This document shows positions 34,935 through 44,740 of a stretch of DNA of 64,000 bases, in pieces. The translations under genes and the position numbers were made by a program. The notes below the pieces were generated by a model. That model was not told where the DNA came from. It ran no database searches and saw only the letters and a list, made by a program, of their open reading frames with translations. Every line of letters starts with the position of its first letter. Within the stretch, counting starts at the first letter, position 1. Source of the DNA: Paulinella micropora (taxonomy: Eukaryota > Cercozoa > Imbricatea > Euglyphida > Paulinellidae); assembly GCA_019918135.1 (NCBI GenBank), contig WBZZ01003322.1:41001-105000 (forward strand). Direction: 5' to 3'.

Positions 34935-35437
34935 GTGTGCACTTCTTCTTTTGTTCGACTCTGCTCTGCGCAGGCCCTGTGTGTTTATTTTCTGTACATA
35001 CAAACAGACAAGTCTAAGCTAGGGCAGGAGCAAAAAGCCCTGGGGGGGGGGGTGCCCCCCCTCCCACCCCCCTCCCCCTCTTTCCCTTTCTGTCTCTTGT
35101 TTCCCTCTTCCCCTCCCCTCCACTCTCTTCTCTCCCCCCCCCCCCCCTCTCCCTTGACGCTCGCCGGGGAGAGGGGGGGGGGGAAGAGGCATGGAGAGGA
35201 AGAAAAGCGAAGGAAAAAAAGAGCTCTTCGGTCCTGGCGGAAACTACATGTCGGAATTTGGGCCCGGCGGGGCCTGTCTGTTAGTCAAGAGATCGCCTTG
35301 CTCAAAAAGGTGTGGTCCCAAGGCAGAATTCCACACCAAAAAAATCTATCTGTTCTGTGCAGCCGAACTGGGTGCTGTTTCTTTTGTTTAATAAAAAGAG
35401 AAATCACAAACTTTGGTGGGCTTTTGTTTTCTTCCTA
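34935..35437. promoter_or_regulatory. Intergenic region with G and C runs
   Basis: Contains TATTTTC-rich DNA, G run at 35,041-35,051, C runs at 35,135-35,149 and G run at 35,175-35,182. On the plus strand AATAAA occurs at 35,390-35,395. A 66-residue plus-strand frame (35,191-35,391) has no supporting features. Confidence 0.4.
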
Positions 35438-38400
35438 TTATGCCGTGTTTAGCTCGTGCAATAATTCTGGAGGGAACAAAGGCTCATCTTCTCCGGCCAG
35501 GGGTCGGAGAAGGTGCTGTTGTGCACCTTGTGTAGCGGCTGCGTCGGGGTCGTCGTCTGGATGGACTGAGTGCCAGGTCAGGTCCCGGCGAGGGTTTGCC
35601 TCCGCCTCAGCACCGGGACTCGCCTCTTCCAGCTGCAGAACTTCGCCCATTTAGGCAAAGCTGCTAGTAGTAGAGTCGAAGCTGAGTGAGCCCGGGTTTT
35701 GGGGGCTCATGTAGGGTTCCACCAAAGATCGCGAGGAGCTTTCACCCTGCCTTAACCTGGCAGCCCCCGGAGAATCCGGGGGATGCTTGTTGTCCAAACC
35801 TCCGCCGCTGGGGCGTCCCAGCCAAGGGATCTGAATTTCCAGATTTAGCGGTCCTAACATCGGGTTATACCTATCCTCGCTGTCTAGCGAAGGCAAGAGG
35901 CCTTCCCGTAAAGACCTGCTAGAAATTGATCTTGGCGGCTGGGGGGGCCCGCTCTGCTGCTGCTGGGATGGCCGTGGTTGATGATGCAGTTTGTCATAAT
36001 CTTCTTTGTGGTCTAGGTCGGCTGGCTCTGGGTGAGGCTTCTGTCTCAGCTTGCTTTGCGAATGCCGTGTGTTAGTTGACGACAGCAGCGGCTGCTTTTC
36101 CTTGCCGGCGGTGGCGGGTTGGCAGTGTCCAGCCCCGACAGAGCTGCTTTAGCTGGCAGCTGCAGGTGATGCTTTTGGTAGTACTGATAACAACAACAAA
36201 CCCAAAAGCAGGCCGCGAGCGCGTAAGCCAGCCATTGGTCCCAGGAGCCCACGCGGGCCTCGAGGGCCGTCTGCCCCTGCGTCGTCGGTCCTAGGCTCGA
36301 CGACAGGGTTAGGGCGGGGGTCGAGCCTCCCAAGCCAGGCGGGGTGGGGGTGGGGCTGAAGCTGGAGACCCACACCGCTGTGATGGTGGAGCTAGAGCTA
36401 GAGCTAGGGCTAGGGCTGGGCTCCGGGCGCACGAGCGCCAGTCTTAGCATGCACGCGTGGCTAATGGTGCGGTGCTGTTCTGAAGCCACAGGGCCGCTTC
36501 CAGCGTAAGGAGCGCGTAGCTGGAGTTATGGCACCGGGCAGTGTTCCCGGTACCAAACACAGGAGCGAGCTGCGCTGCCCAGTCCAAGCAACCGATACGT
36601 TGAGGCTGTACACGGGCCCGGCGCTCCAGCAAGGGTCGCGGAGGTAGCAGAGGACAGGTACAAGCTGGTCGCTGGCATTGGCGGCCAGGCTGGGCACCAG
36701 GGCCCACAGGCACGTGTCAGAAAAGCTGCCCCCTGCATCTATTGCCAGCGCAGCCCCCGACCCCTCAGGTAAGAGCATGTCCTCCTCAGCAGCAGCAATA
36801 CTCACTCCGGAAGCCACGGGCCATATGCGCAGTCGGCTGGCGGGTTGCCACCAGCGATTATTACAAAGGTCGGGACACCGCGGGGGGCCCGCCCAGGCCA
36901 GCAGGACCGTGACACGGCCTGGCGCGGGGCCTGCTGCTTCGAACAGATATTGCCCCGCAAAGGAAAACGCTGAAGGTTCGGTCGACCCAGAGGGCTCGCA
37001 CAGCCACGAGCCGGCCCAAGCAAGCCATAATTGTGCGCGGGGTTCGCCCGCCGTTGCACTGACCTCCACCACCCCGCGCCCAGTCTCGCTCAGGTTCCAC
37101 TCCAAGCGGGACCAGGGCCCAGAGGCTTGTGCAGAAGAAGGCGTAAGCGCGCCCAGCTCTGACCAAGTAGCAAAGGCAACTTCGAGCAAGAAAGGTGTTT
37201 CAGAGTTGTCATCCCCGCCCTGGACGACACTACGGGGCCCGACCCGCCACGACAGCAACGAAGCCTGTACCTCAGGCCGATCGACGCTGGCAGGCAGCGG
37301 GCTAGCGGGTGCCGACGGGAGCTGGAGAGGGGCCTCCCAACTCACGCACTCTCCGTCCAGTTGCCTTAGCCAAGCAGAGGTCGAGGTCGGGGTGCAGCTG
37401 AGGTAAGCTCCATCTCCAGCTTCCATAACTGGAGATGTTCCGGACACACCCCCCCGCGCGCAGGGTGCAGAGACTGCTGTTGGATTTGTACACAACCAGG
37501 GGGCGGCCCGTGCACGTGAAACTCGGGGCCGAACTCGAGGTCTTCTGCCGCGAGTTCGGCACCCGGCAGCGCCTGTAGCTCAAAGGTAAACCACCAACGC
37601 GCGGTTCAGTTGACCGGCCACGACCAGCCTAGGCCCAATGGCTCGGACGCTCCCCAGGATGGGCCCACCTCCGAGCAGTTCTGCGAAGAAACAGAGCTAG
37701 GCGACGCAGCGGGAGAAGCGCTAGGCGATGCACTGGGAGAAGCGCTAGGCAACGCACTGGGAGAGCCACTAGGCGACACTGCACTGGGAGAGCCACTAGG
37801 CGACGCAGTCTGCGAAACATTGGGCGAGCCGCTGCCGCTGCTGCTGCTGCTGATGCTGCTGGTGCTGGTGCTGGTGGTGGTACTAGCGGAAGCCAGGACC
37901 GACGGGTTCACGGTTAAAGTGCGCGTCAAGTTCCCCCCCGCCAAGCCACTGTTATTTAGGTCGTTAGAGGTACTCGACGCCCGGGTGCGCGGGCTGGCCT
38001 GGTTACTTTGGCGATTAGTGTAATTTGAACGCTCACCAACACAATCAGGAGAATAATTATCACTGCCGCGCAAGCCCTGATGCAACAACAAGTCAGGTTA
38101 TTCCAGCACACCTCGCTCTTGCCAGGCCTTATCGGGCCGCTGTTGTTTGCTGGCGATGATGATGTTGACGTTTGTGGTGACCTCGAAGATCTCGATGATC
38201 TCGATGATGATGTTGGCGTGGCTGATGATGTTGGCGTGGCTGGTAATGAAATATCTGATGATGCTTCGGAACCCTTACTAAGCGATGATGATGCCTTTCT
38301 TGCAGAGGCTCCGTCGTCGTAGTTGTCCGGCACAGAAGGGGGTACAGTGAGTCGCCCGATGGCCGAGCTGCTGGTTTTGCCCCTTTGCCTTGGGGTCGGC

Positions 38401-38451
38401 CGCTTGCTTGGCCCCGTAGACTTCGACTTCGGAAAACCTTGTTTCAAGCAT
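35438..38451 (-). pseudogene. Glycoprotein 2, right copy: membrane protein with Ser/Pro repeats (frameshifted)
   Basis: In gene order: a basic, Ser/Thr-rich tail (about 38,450-38,110); SEVCWN and a hydrophobic segment (AAVIIILLIVLVSVQITLIA, about 38,070-38,010); after a frame change, a stalk of SPSASPSA-type repeats (37,690-37,800); a long ectodomain (37,580-36,530); a second hydrophobic segment (WLAYALAACFWVCCC, about 36,235-36,190); and a Pro-rich tail ending at TAA (35,651-35,653). The same frame continues as MGEVLQLEEASPG to 35,438, so the TAA may split one tail. Frame changes near 38,030, 37,500, 36,500 and 36,050. A surface attachment or spike role is inferred from architecture only. 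Confidence 0.5.
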
Positions 38452-38529
38452 GTTAATTAAAAAGAATTAACTGTTTTTTTTGACTGGTACTTTCTCTCTG
38501 TCAAATATACAAATTCTTTCTTTTCTTTT

Positions 38530-38535
38530 TTTATT
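38530..38535 (-). terminator. Polyadenylation signal of RPB2, right copy
   Basis: Minus-strand AATAAA about 180 bases after the RPB2 stop, in the same context (TTAATAAAAAAAGAAAAG) as the left copy. Confidence 0.55.
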
Positions 38536-39375
38536 AAGTTCTTAAGACGAGGGCGAGAGAGAGCGTGTGTGTGTGCGTGTGGAAAGGGAGGGGGGGGCCG
38601 AAGGAAAAGAAACGAGTTGCAGAAATCGGGAGAAAGAGAAAAGGGGGGGGGGGAGGGGAGGGGGGGAAGAGAGAGAGAGAGAGAGAGAAAGAGGGAGAAA
38701 ACTCCTAGGTTTTTTCAGCCTTGATGCGGTACAAGAGCCCGGTAGCGTCGAGTGTTTGTATGGACAAACGAAGTAGGATGAGCGGTTAAGCCTGTGTATT
38801 GGCCAGAGGCTTGCGCTTGGGCACAGGATCTGGTCAGACAGGTAGCTTGCCCAGTGGCTGGGTCCCCAAAGCCAATACGCCCACACGAGTTGCAGATGAA
38901 GTCGCAGCGGGAGTCCGAGGTTTCGAGCACTTGTTTGAGGAGAGAAGTAGAGCCGGCCTGCACGCTGGAATTGAGAGTCATGGGATCGAACTTGCTAGCA
39001 CCGTCGACCTTGCTGGACTTGGTCCCTTGGTGGGTCAGGGGGTCGATGCCCCCGCGGTGTCGTGCCTTGAATTGAATTTCGGAAGTCTTCTCTTCAGCCA
39101 TGTAGTATTGGAAGCCAAAGAGGGAGGCGTTTCCCGCCGGGTCCAGGTCCATGCTAGCAGGGCTGTACATGCGGCTGGCGGCGCGCCGCACGGGAGCAAG
39201 AAGTCGTACCAGCCTTGGCTGAGATCCCAGGTAGCCGGGGGCCGGCGTGCCAGTATCAGGCGTAGGGCCGCCGCGGCCTGGCCACCGCCGGTCTGCGCCT
39301 GCTGCTGGCCCAGCAGCCCCGCACGCACCAGGCGCTCCAGCAGCCACTTTTCCTCGCGCTCCACCCAAGCCACCA

Positions 39376-39440
39376 GCCCGCTACTGGAAGGGGGGCAGGG
39401 GGGGTTCGGGGGGCAGCCTGCCCCCCGGCAGCTGGCCCCC
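39376..39440 (-). repeat. Double-hairpin GC module, RPB2 site 4, right copy
   Basis: Gene-sense order is core GGGGGGCAGGCTGCCCCCC, then GAACCCCCCC and the C/T linker: the reverse of the left-copy module at 10,848-10,945. Its different length shifts the reading frame relative to the left copy. Confidence 0.75.
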
Positions 39441-39611
39441 CAAGAGAGAGCCGCAGGACCTTGCTGAGGGCGGCGAGGGCGGCACCCCCGCCGACCCTGG
39501 CGGCGCCGGCGCGCCGCAGCCAGTGCTGCAGGCAGCGCTTCCAGAGCTTGGCGGGGGTGGGCAGGCAGAGCGACTCCAGGACCCAGCAAAAGTCGGGGCG
39601 CCACTCCCCGG

Positions 39612-39684
39612 AGGGCTCCAGCCCGCCAAGGCGGGCTGAAAGGCCTGCAGGGGGGGTTCGGGGGGCATGCTGCCCCCCGGCGGT
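39612..39684 (-). repeat. Double-hairpin GC module, RPB2 site 3, right copy
   Basis: Core GGGGGGCAGCATGCCCCCC, C-rich linker, then a CAGCCCGCC/GGCGGGCTG palindrome, same gene-sense orientation as the left copy at 10,624-10,694. In frame. Confidence 0.75.
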
Positions 39685-40527
39685 GTACATTAGTATTTCC
39701 TGGTTCCAGGGCCAGACGTGGGTGGCGGAGCCACCCGTGACTTGGTTAATGAGTTCCGGCCCCTGCTGCGCCACGAGCAGTGTCTGCAGGGTGGTGAGGC
39801 AGTCGTTGATAGTTTTGCGGAACATTTGCGAAGGCCCGAGCAGCACGGCAGGGCGTTCCCCCGTGGGCAGGTAAGGCAGGCAGCACTCGGGGAGCATGAC
39901 GCAGACGGTGCACTTCTGCCCCGACGTGTTGGTTATCTTGTCGCCGTGCTGGAAGGTAGCGAGGCGGACGGTGACGACCCGTGCGCTGGCCTGGTAGCGG
40001 CCGCCGGGGGGTAGCGGGCGCAGGAGCTCGTCCAGGGCCCCCGCGGAAGGATCGGGGTCCGCCACGCACAGCGCGGGGGCCCCCGTGACGGCCCGGTCAA
40101 GGGGCGTGGCTCCATCGTCTGCGGCTGGGTAGATGGCAAGGTAGGTCTGGGCGACCACGCCGCGCACCGCCGCGCGCACCTTGCGGACCACATTTTCTTG
40201 AGTCAGGAGGCCCGCCGCCGCGGACCCGCCGCCGAGCCGGCCCGCGGCGTGCACAGGCTCTCCGCCGAGCGCCCGCAGCAGCCTATCACCCTGCAGAACC
40301 AGGCGGCCCACCGCAGGGAGTCCCAGGCCCGCGTAGGGGCTCTCCCCGCGCTGCGCCTGCGCCGACAACAGGTAACCCTCCGCCGCCCTGACCGCGCCGC
40401 TGCCAACACCACCACCACCACCACCACTCCAACCCCCCCGCCAAATCTGCGACAGGCGCCCGGCCCTGCGCAGGGCCTGCTCGTGCAACAGCGCGCGGGC
40501 ACTGCATTCGCGCAGCCTCTCCCAGCC

Positions 40528-40635
40528 CAGCCCGCTGCCGCCGGGGGCATGCTGCCCCCCGAACCCCCCCTGCCTTCCCTCCAGCCCCTAGCGGGCTGGG
40601 CAGCATGCCCCCCGGCAGCCAGCGGGCTGGGCCGG
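40528..40635 (-). repeat. Double-hairpin GC module, RPB2 site 2, right copy
   Basis: Two cores and flanking AGCCCGCT palindromes around a purine linker in gene sense, opposite to the left copy at 9,640-9,770. Its length shifts the frame between RDTFQLRPSP and LLHEQALRRAG. Confidence 0.75.
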
Positions 40636-41002
40636 AGTTGGAAGGTGTCGCGGTAGCTCTTGTGCTCGACGTGGGCAAAGACTCCGCGGTCGACGGCGCC
40701 CTGTGACCAAACGGTTCCGTCGTCCTGGTTGTGGGACCAGGCGCGGTACGCGACTGGCACGTTGACGCCCAGGGGCTGCAGCCCCACGGTGCAGGCCGTC
40801 AGGGGTGCCTCCAGCAAACTGCGCTCGCCGTGCAGGAGCTCTTTGGTGGAGTTGGCCAGGACGCGCCCGGGCCGATGCTGTGCAATCGCCTGGGTCTGCA
40901 TCCCCGCCGCGTACACCAGACGGGGCCCCGTCACGTGCTCGTGGAACAAAGTCAACGAGGATGAAAAACCCAGGTGCCGCGCTGGCGACACATCCACCCA
41001 GT

Positions 41003-41056
41003 CGGGGGCATGCCCAGCCCGCTAGCGCGGGCTGGAGGGAGGGCTGCCCCCCAGTG
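41003..41056 (-). repeat. Double-hairpin GC module, RPB2 site 1, right copy
   Basis: A nested palindrome: the AGCCCGCGCTAGCGGGCT hairpin lies between split halves of the G6/C6 core. Located between ESLAKLA and DWVDVS-equivalent sequence, as in the left copy. Confidence 0.65.
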
Positions 41057-44000
41057 GCGAGCTTGGCTAGGCTCTCGCAGCCGAGCTGGCAGGCGGCTTC
41101 TTGGACGGAGAGCCAGGCGAGCACCCCGGCCTCGCGCAGCGCCCGCCAGCAAGCGAGGTCCTCGGAGGTAGCGACGCGTGCACATTTGCTGATTTCGTAG
41201 GACAGACCGGGCGTGGGCGCGAGGGAGAGTCCGCAGAGGGCGCGCAGGCCCTTCAGCCCCCAGACCCGCCGTACCTGAGTGGGCAACACTACCCGTTGGT
41301 GGTCTACGTGCAGCACGGGGGCGGCCAGGCGGCCAGGGTGAACGTGGATGAGCAGGCGGCGTTCCGTGTGGTCAAGCAGAACCCCCAGGTGTCGCAGCGC
41401 CAGCCCCCCCGCCTCGAGCACGTGTGTGCGCTGTGCGCCTCGCTTGAGGGTGCGCAGCTGACGTGCCAGCGCCTCCGCGGCCTCCGGTCCCCCGACCACA
41501 AACCCAACCAAGCGCCCGAAACACTCCACCGCATAGGGCACCGACCCGAAGACCGCGGAGGTCCGGCGCGGCAGCGGCGCGCAGCGCAGCACGAGCCAGT
41601 CTTCTAGGGCACCCAACCACTCGGGCGGCAGCTCCGGCACGACAGTCGTGAAGAGCGCCAGACGCTTGTCGTAGCCCGACTTGCTGGACTTGCTGGTTTC
41701 GCAGGGGTCCAGGAAGCCCATCTGCGATATATCAAAGCGCTGGTCCGAGGTCATTCCTTGGCCGTTAGGCACCATCTGGCATACGCGCCTGGCCAGCGAA
41801 TACTTCTTGGCCAGGTTCCCAAGGAATTGTTGCAGTACGCGCTGCAGCGGCTGCCCGTCCTCACCAGTGCCGCCCCCCGCCACGGGGGCGGCCCCTGCCA
41901 CGGGTCTGTCCCTGGGCGAGGTGAACTCTTGAAAACTCCGGCTAAGCTGGCGCGAGTCAAACAAATGTGCGGGGGGGACGCACACCGCTAGCCCCGCCCA
42001 GGAGGCCAGGCGGGATTGCAAGCAAACCCTTTCCTTGTTCACTGCGCGCTTTAGGTTGTGGGCGTAAAGCTGAGCTAGCGTCAGCACCGCTCTGCTTTGC
42101 AGTGCCAGCGGGTCCGACAAACCCGCCTGCTGGGGGACCCCGTGGCTGCCTAGCACCCCAGGCAGCCCCGCCTCGGCCCGACACAGCAGACGGCCGCTGT
42201 CCGCCAGGTGCTCTGCCTTGCGCTCGTCGCCGTAGGCCGCGACCTCCTGCTTGCGCGCCTCGTCCAGGGAGTAGCTAGCGATTAGCGTCCAAACCGCCGG
42301 GGGCAGCAGCCCCCCGGCGGCCGTTGCCTGCACCTGCCGCCGCAGGTATTGCGCGAGCCACGGCCGTTCCCCCGGAAAAATGTGTAACAGGTACCGCTGC
42401 CGCAGCCACTACAAGCCCTGACGTTCGATCTCCTCGACGCTGGCCTCCTTGCTGCGCAAAAGCCACAGCTGTCCCAGACGAAACAGTGCCTGGCGGCGCC
42501 TGCGCACGCCCTCGTTGAGCTGCCAGGAACGCTCCAGCAGGTCGACGTACAGCGCCTCGACAGCTACGTCGTCCCCGCGCACCACCAACTGCCGCAGCCT
42601 GACCCAAGAGTCCACACCCAGCGCACGCCAGAGCAAGACCATAGGCAAGTCGCACGGTTGGCCGACAAAGACCCGCGCGCTTAGGACGGGCTGTGCTGAA
42701 TCATTCTTGACCTGCGCACGGACAAATGAGCTACGCACTCGTGAGGGAGCGCTGCGAGGGTAGTACGCCTGCAGCGCCACTCCAGTGCGTGCTTCGCCCA
42801 ATCCGAAGCAAAATCACGCGGCGGTTTGTTTTGCACGTTGCCGAACCCCGGCGCCAGCGTCGGGTCACCGCCGGCCGCGCTGCTCGTCGGGGTTTCCCCG
42901 ACGCAGGGGTACAGCAACAGGCGACGCTGTCGCTTAGTTCCGATCACGGCACCCTCCTGATTGCGCATGTTGTCGACGTGGTACTCAGCCGTTGTCTGCT
43001 TGGCCGCCCCTCCCAGTAGCTCGTCCTCCCTCTCTACGCTCTCTTCTTCCTCTTCCTCATCTTCCTCTTCTTTCTCGCCCTCTTCCTGTTCCGGCATAAC
43101 CTCGGCTGCAGCTGCTGCTGCTTCTTCTTCCTCTTCTTCTTCCTCTGCTTGCACGATCTCGTGGTCATTGTCCTCCTCCTCCTCCTCCACTTGTTCTTCT
43201 TCCTCCTCCTCCTCGTCAGCTCCTTGCGCTTCCTTCTCCCCTGCTTCTTTTGCCTGTCTCTTTTTGCTTCTTGTGGCTACACACTGCGCCGCCGCGCCCG
43301 AACTCGCTACCCCCCGAGGAGGCCGTGCCGGTCTCCCCGGGAGCTGCTGTCGCCGCCCCCTAAGATGCTTGGCTGGTGCCAACGGGCAGTCGGCGCCCCC
43401 AGAGCCGCTAGCCTTGGTTCTTTCCGTCTTCGGCTTGCCCCGTACGCCACGCCACTGCTCGACGCCTGGTGCCAGCCGGGGTGCTAGCCCCCGCGCAAAT
43501 CTTGTAAACTTCTCGAACTAGCTGGCCTGGCTGCTGCCCCAGCTGGGAAGTACGACAGAGGGATGTATCGGGTGCACGCCCGCTGATGGCGTTGTTTCGC
43601 CTGTCCCATTGACGGATTAGCGCATGGTCTCGCGCCCCTCCAGCGCCCAGCACACGCCGTCCAACAGAACGAAAGGCACCCATGAACCTATCTCCATCCC
43701 CGCCAGCGTGCGCTGCAAGTGGTCGCCCACGTGAAGGCGCAGCCAGCGCTCGCTCTCGGCCAGCTCCGCAGCGCGCTGGGGGGTGGCAAGTTCACCTGCC
43801 AAGGCAGCGACAACAGTCGAATCACTTCTGGGGCTGGAAACAACTCGCCCGGTTCCGCCTTGACCTCCGTCAAGGCGCGGCCGGGCCCCTGACACTCGAA
43901 CAGAGACCAGGTCACCCGCGCCAGCAGACCTGCCGACCACGTCCCGCCCATTTCGCACACCTGTTCCAAGCACCCGCAGGGGTCCTCAAAACCGGCGAAT

Positions 44001-44440
44001 TCGACGCCGAGCTTCAGTACGTAACGCTTCCCCGAGTCCGTCGTCGTCATGCGCGGGGGTATCGTTACTAACCTGGGCACACACGGCCTCGCGCCGCCTT
44101 CGGCCTGGGCCTCTAGCCAGGGACCCAAAGCATTACGCAGCGCACTACCTTGATTTCTTTTTTTACGCAGACGCTCAAATTCCTTTTCATCCACCTGTCG
44201 CAAGCGCAACTGCGCCGACAGCTTGGCCACCGGTTTGGGCGCCGTGTACAACACAAAATAGCGTAAGCTTTCCACCGCCCCGCGATTGAGCTTAAATTCT
44301 TCTTCCATAAACGCTAGAGCCAAAGACCCTGATTCTTCCACGGTCGCAATAGCCCGGGGAGCTGGCAACGCCGCTAGGTCTGCGTCTGTTTTTTCTTGTT
44401 CGCGTATGATAGCCGCTATCGTAGCTGCGTCCGCCTGCAT

Positions 44441-44740
44441 TGTTACCGTAACCGCGTCTGCTCGCAGCCCCTCCCCTCCCTCTCCCTCCCTCTGCCTTGC
44501 GAATTTGTGTTCTCCTCTTCTCTGCAAGAGAGGGGGGAGGGAGCAGAAGGAAACGAGGTGGGCCTCGCACGCTCTCCCCCCCTCCCCATCTCCTCTCTCG
44601 CTTCTGCCTCCTTGTTACCCCCCCCCCCCCTCCCCCACCCCCCCCCCTCCCTCACCCCCCCCTCCCTCACCCCCCCCCCCTCTCTCTCTCTCTCTCTTTC
44701 CCCTCCCCTCTCCCTGCGAGGACTCTACAGTCTTTCCTCT
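44441..44740. promoter_or_regulatory. Intergenic spacer with C runs and CT repeat
   Basis: Minus-strand G/A-rich promoter-like DNA (C runs 44,620-44,690 on the plus strand, CT repeat to about 44,698) between the RPB2 start and the gene X stop. The left arm has the kinase-like gene inserted in the corresponding spacer. Confidence 0.45.

Larger units (their letters stand above)
38715..44440 (-). pseudogene. RNA polymerase second-largest subunit (RPB2-like), right copy, disrupted
   Basis: ATG at 44,440 (MQADAATIAAIIREQEKTDA) to TGA at 38,715. It shows the same RPB2 blocks as the left copy, in the same order, including the hybrid-binding equivalent HGDKITNTSGQKC (about 39,945-39,905), DRGVF (about 40,665) and the C-terminal zinc site (about 38,935-38,850). 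It keeps the N-terminus missing from the left copy but lacks about 135 bases present there at 11,150-11,300. Damage includes TGG-to-TAG at 42,409-42,411 (left copy has TGG at 7,834-7,836), frameshifts near 43,690, 43,400, 42,700 and 40,560, and a module-linked frameshift near 39,400. Both copies are broken, but at different places. Confidence 0.85.

Noticed and set aside
35191-35391. Small plus-strand gene with AATAAA just after its stop
   Set aside because: Only 66 residues, Lys/Gly-rich, begins in a purine tract and has no second copy; support is too weak.
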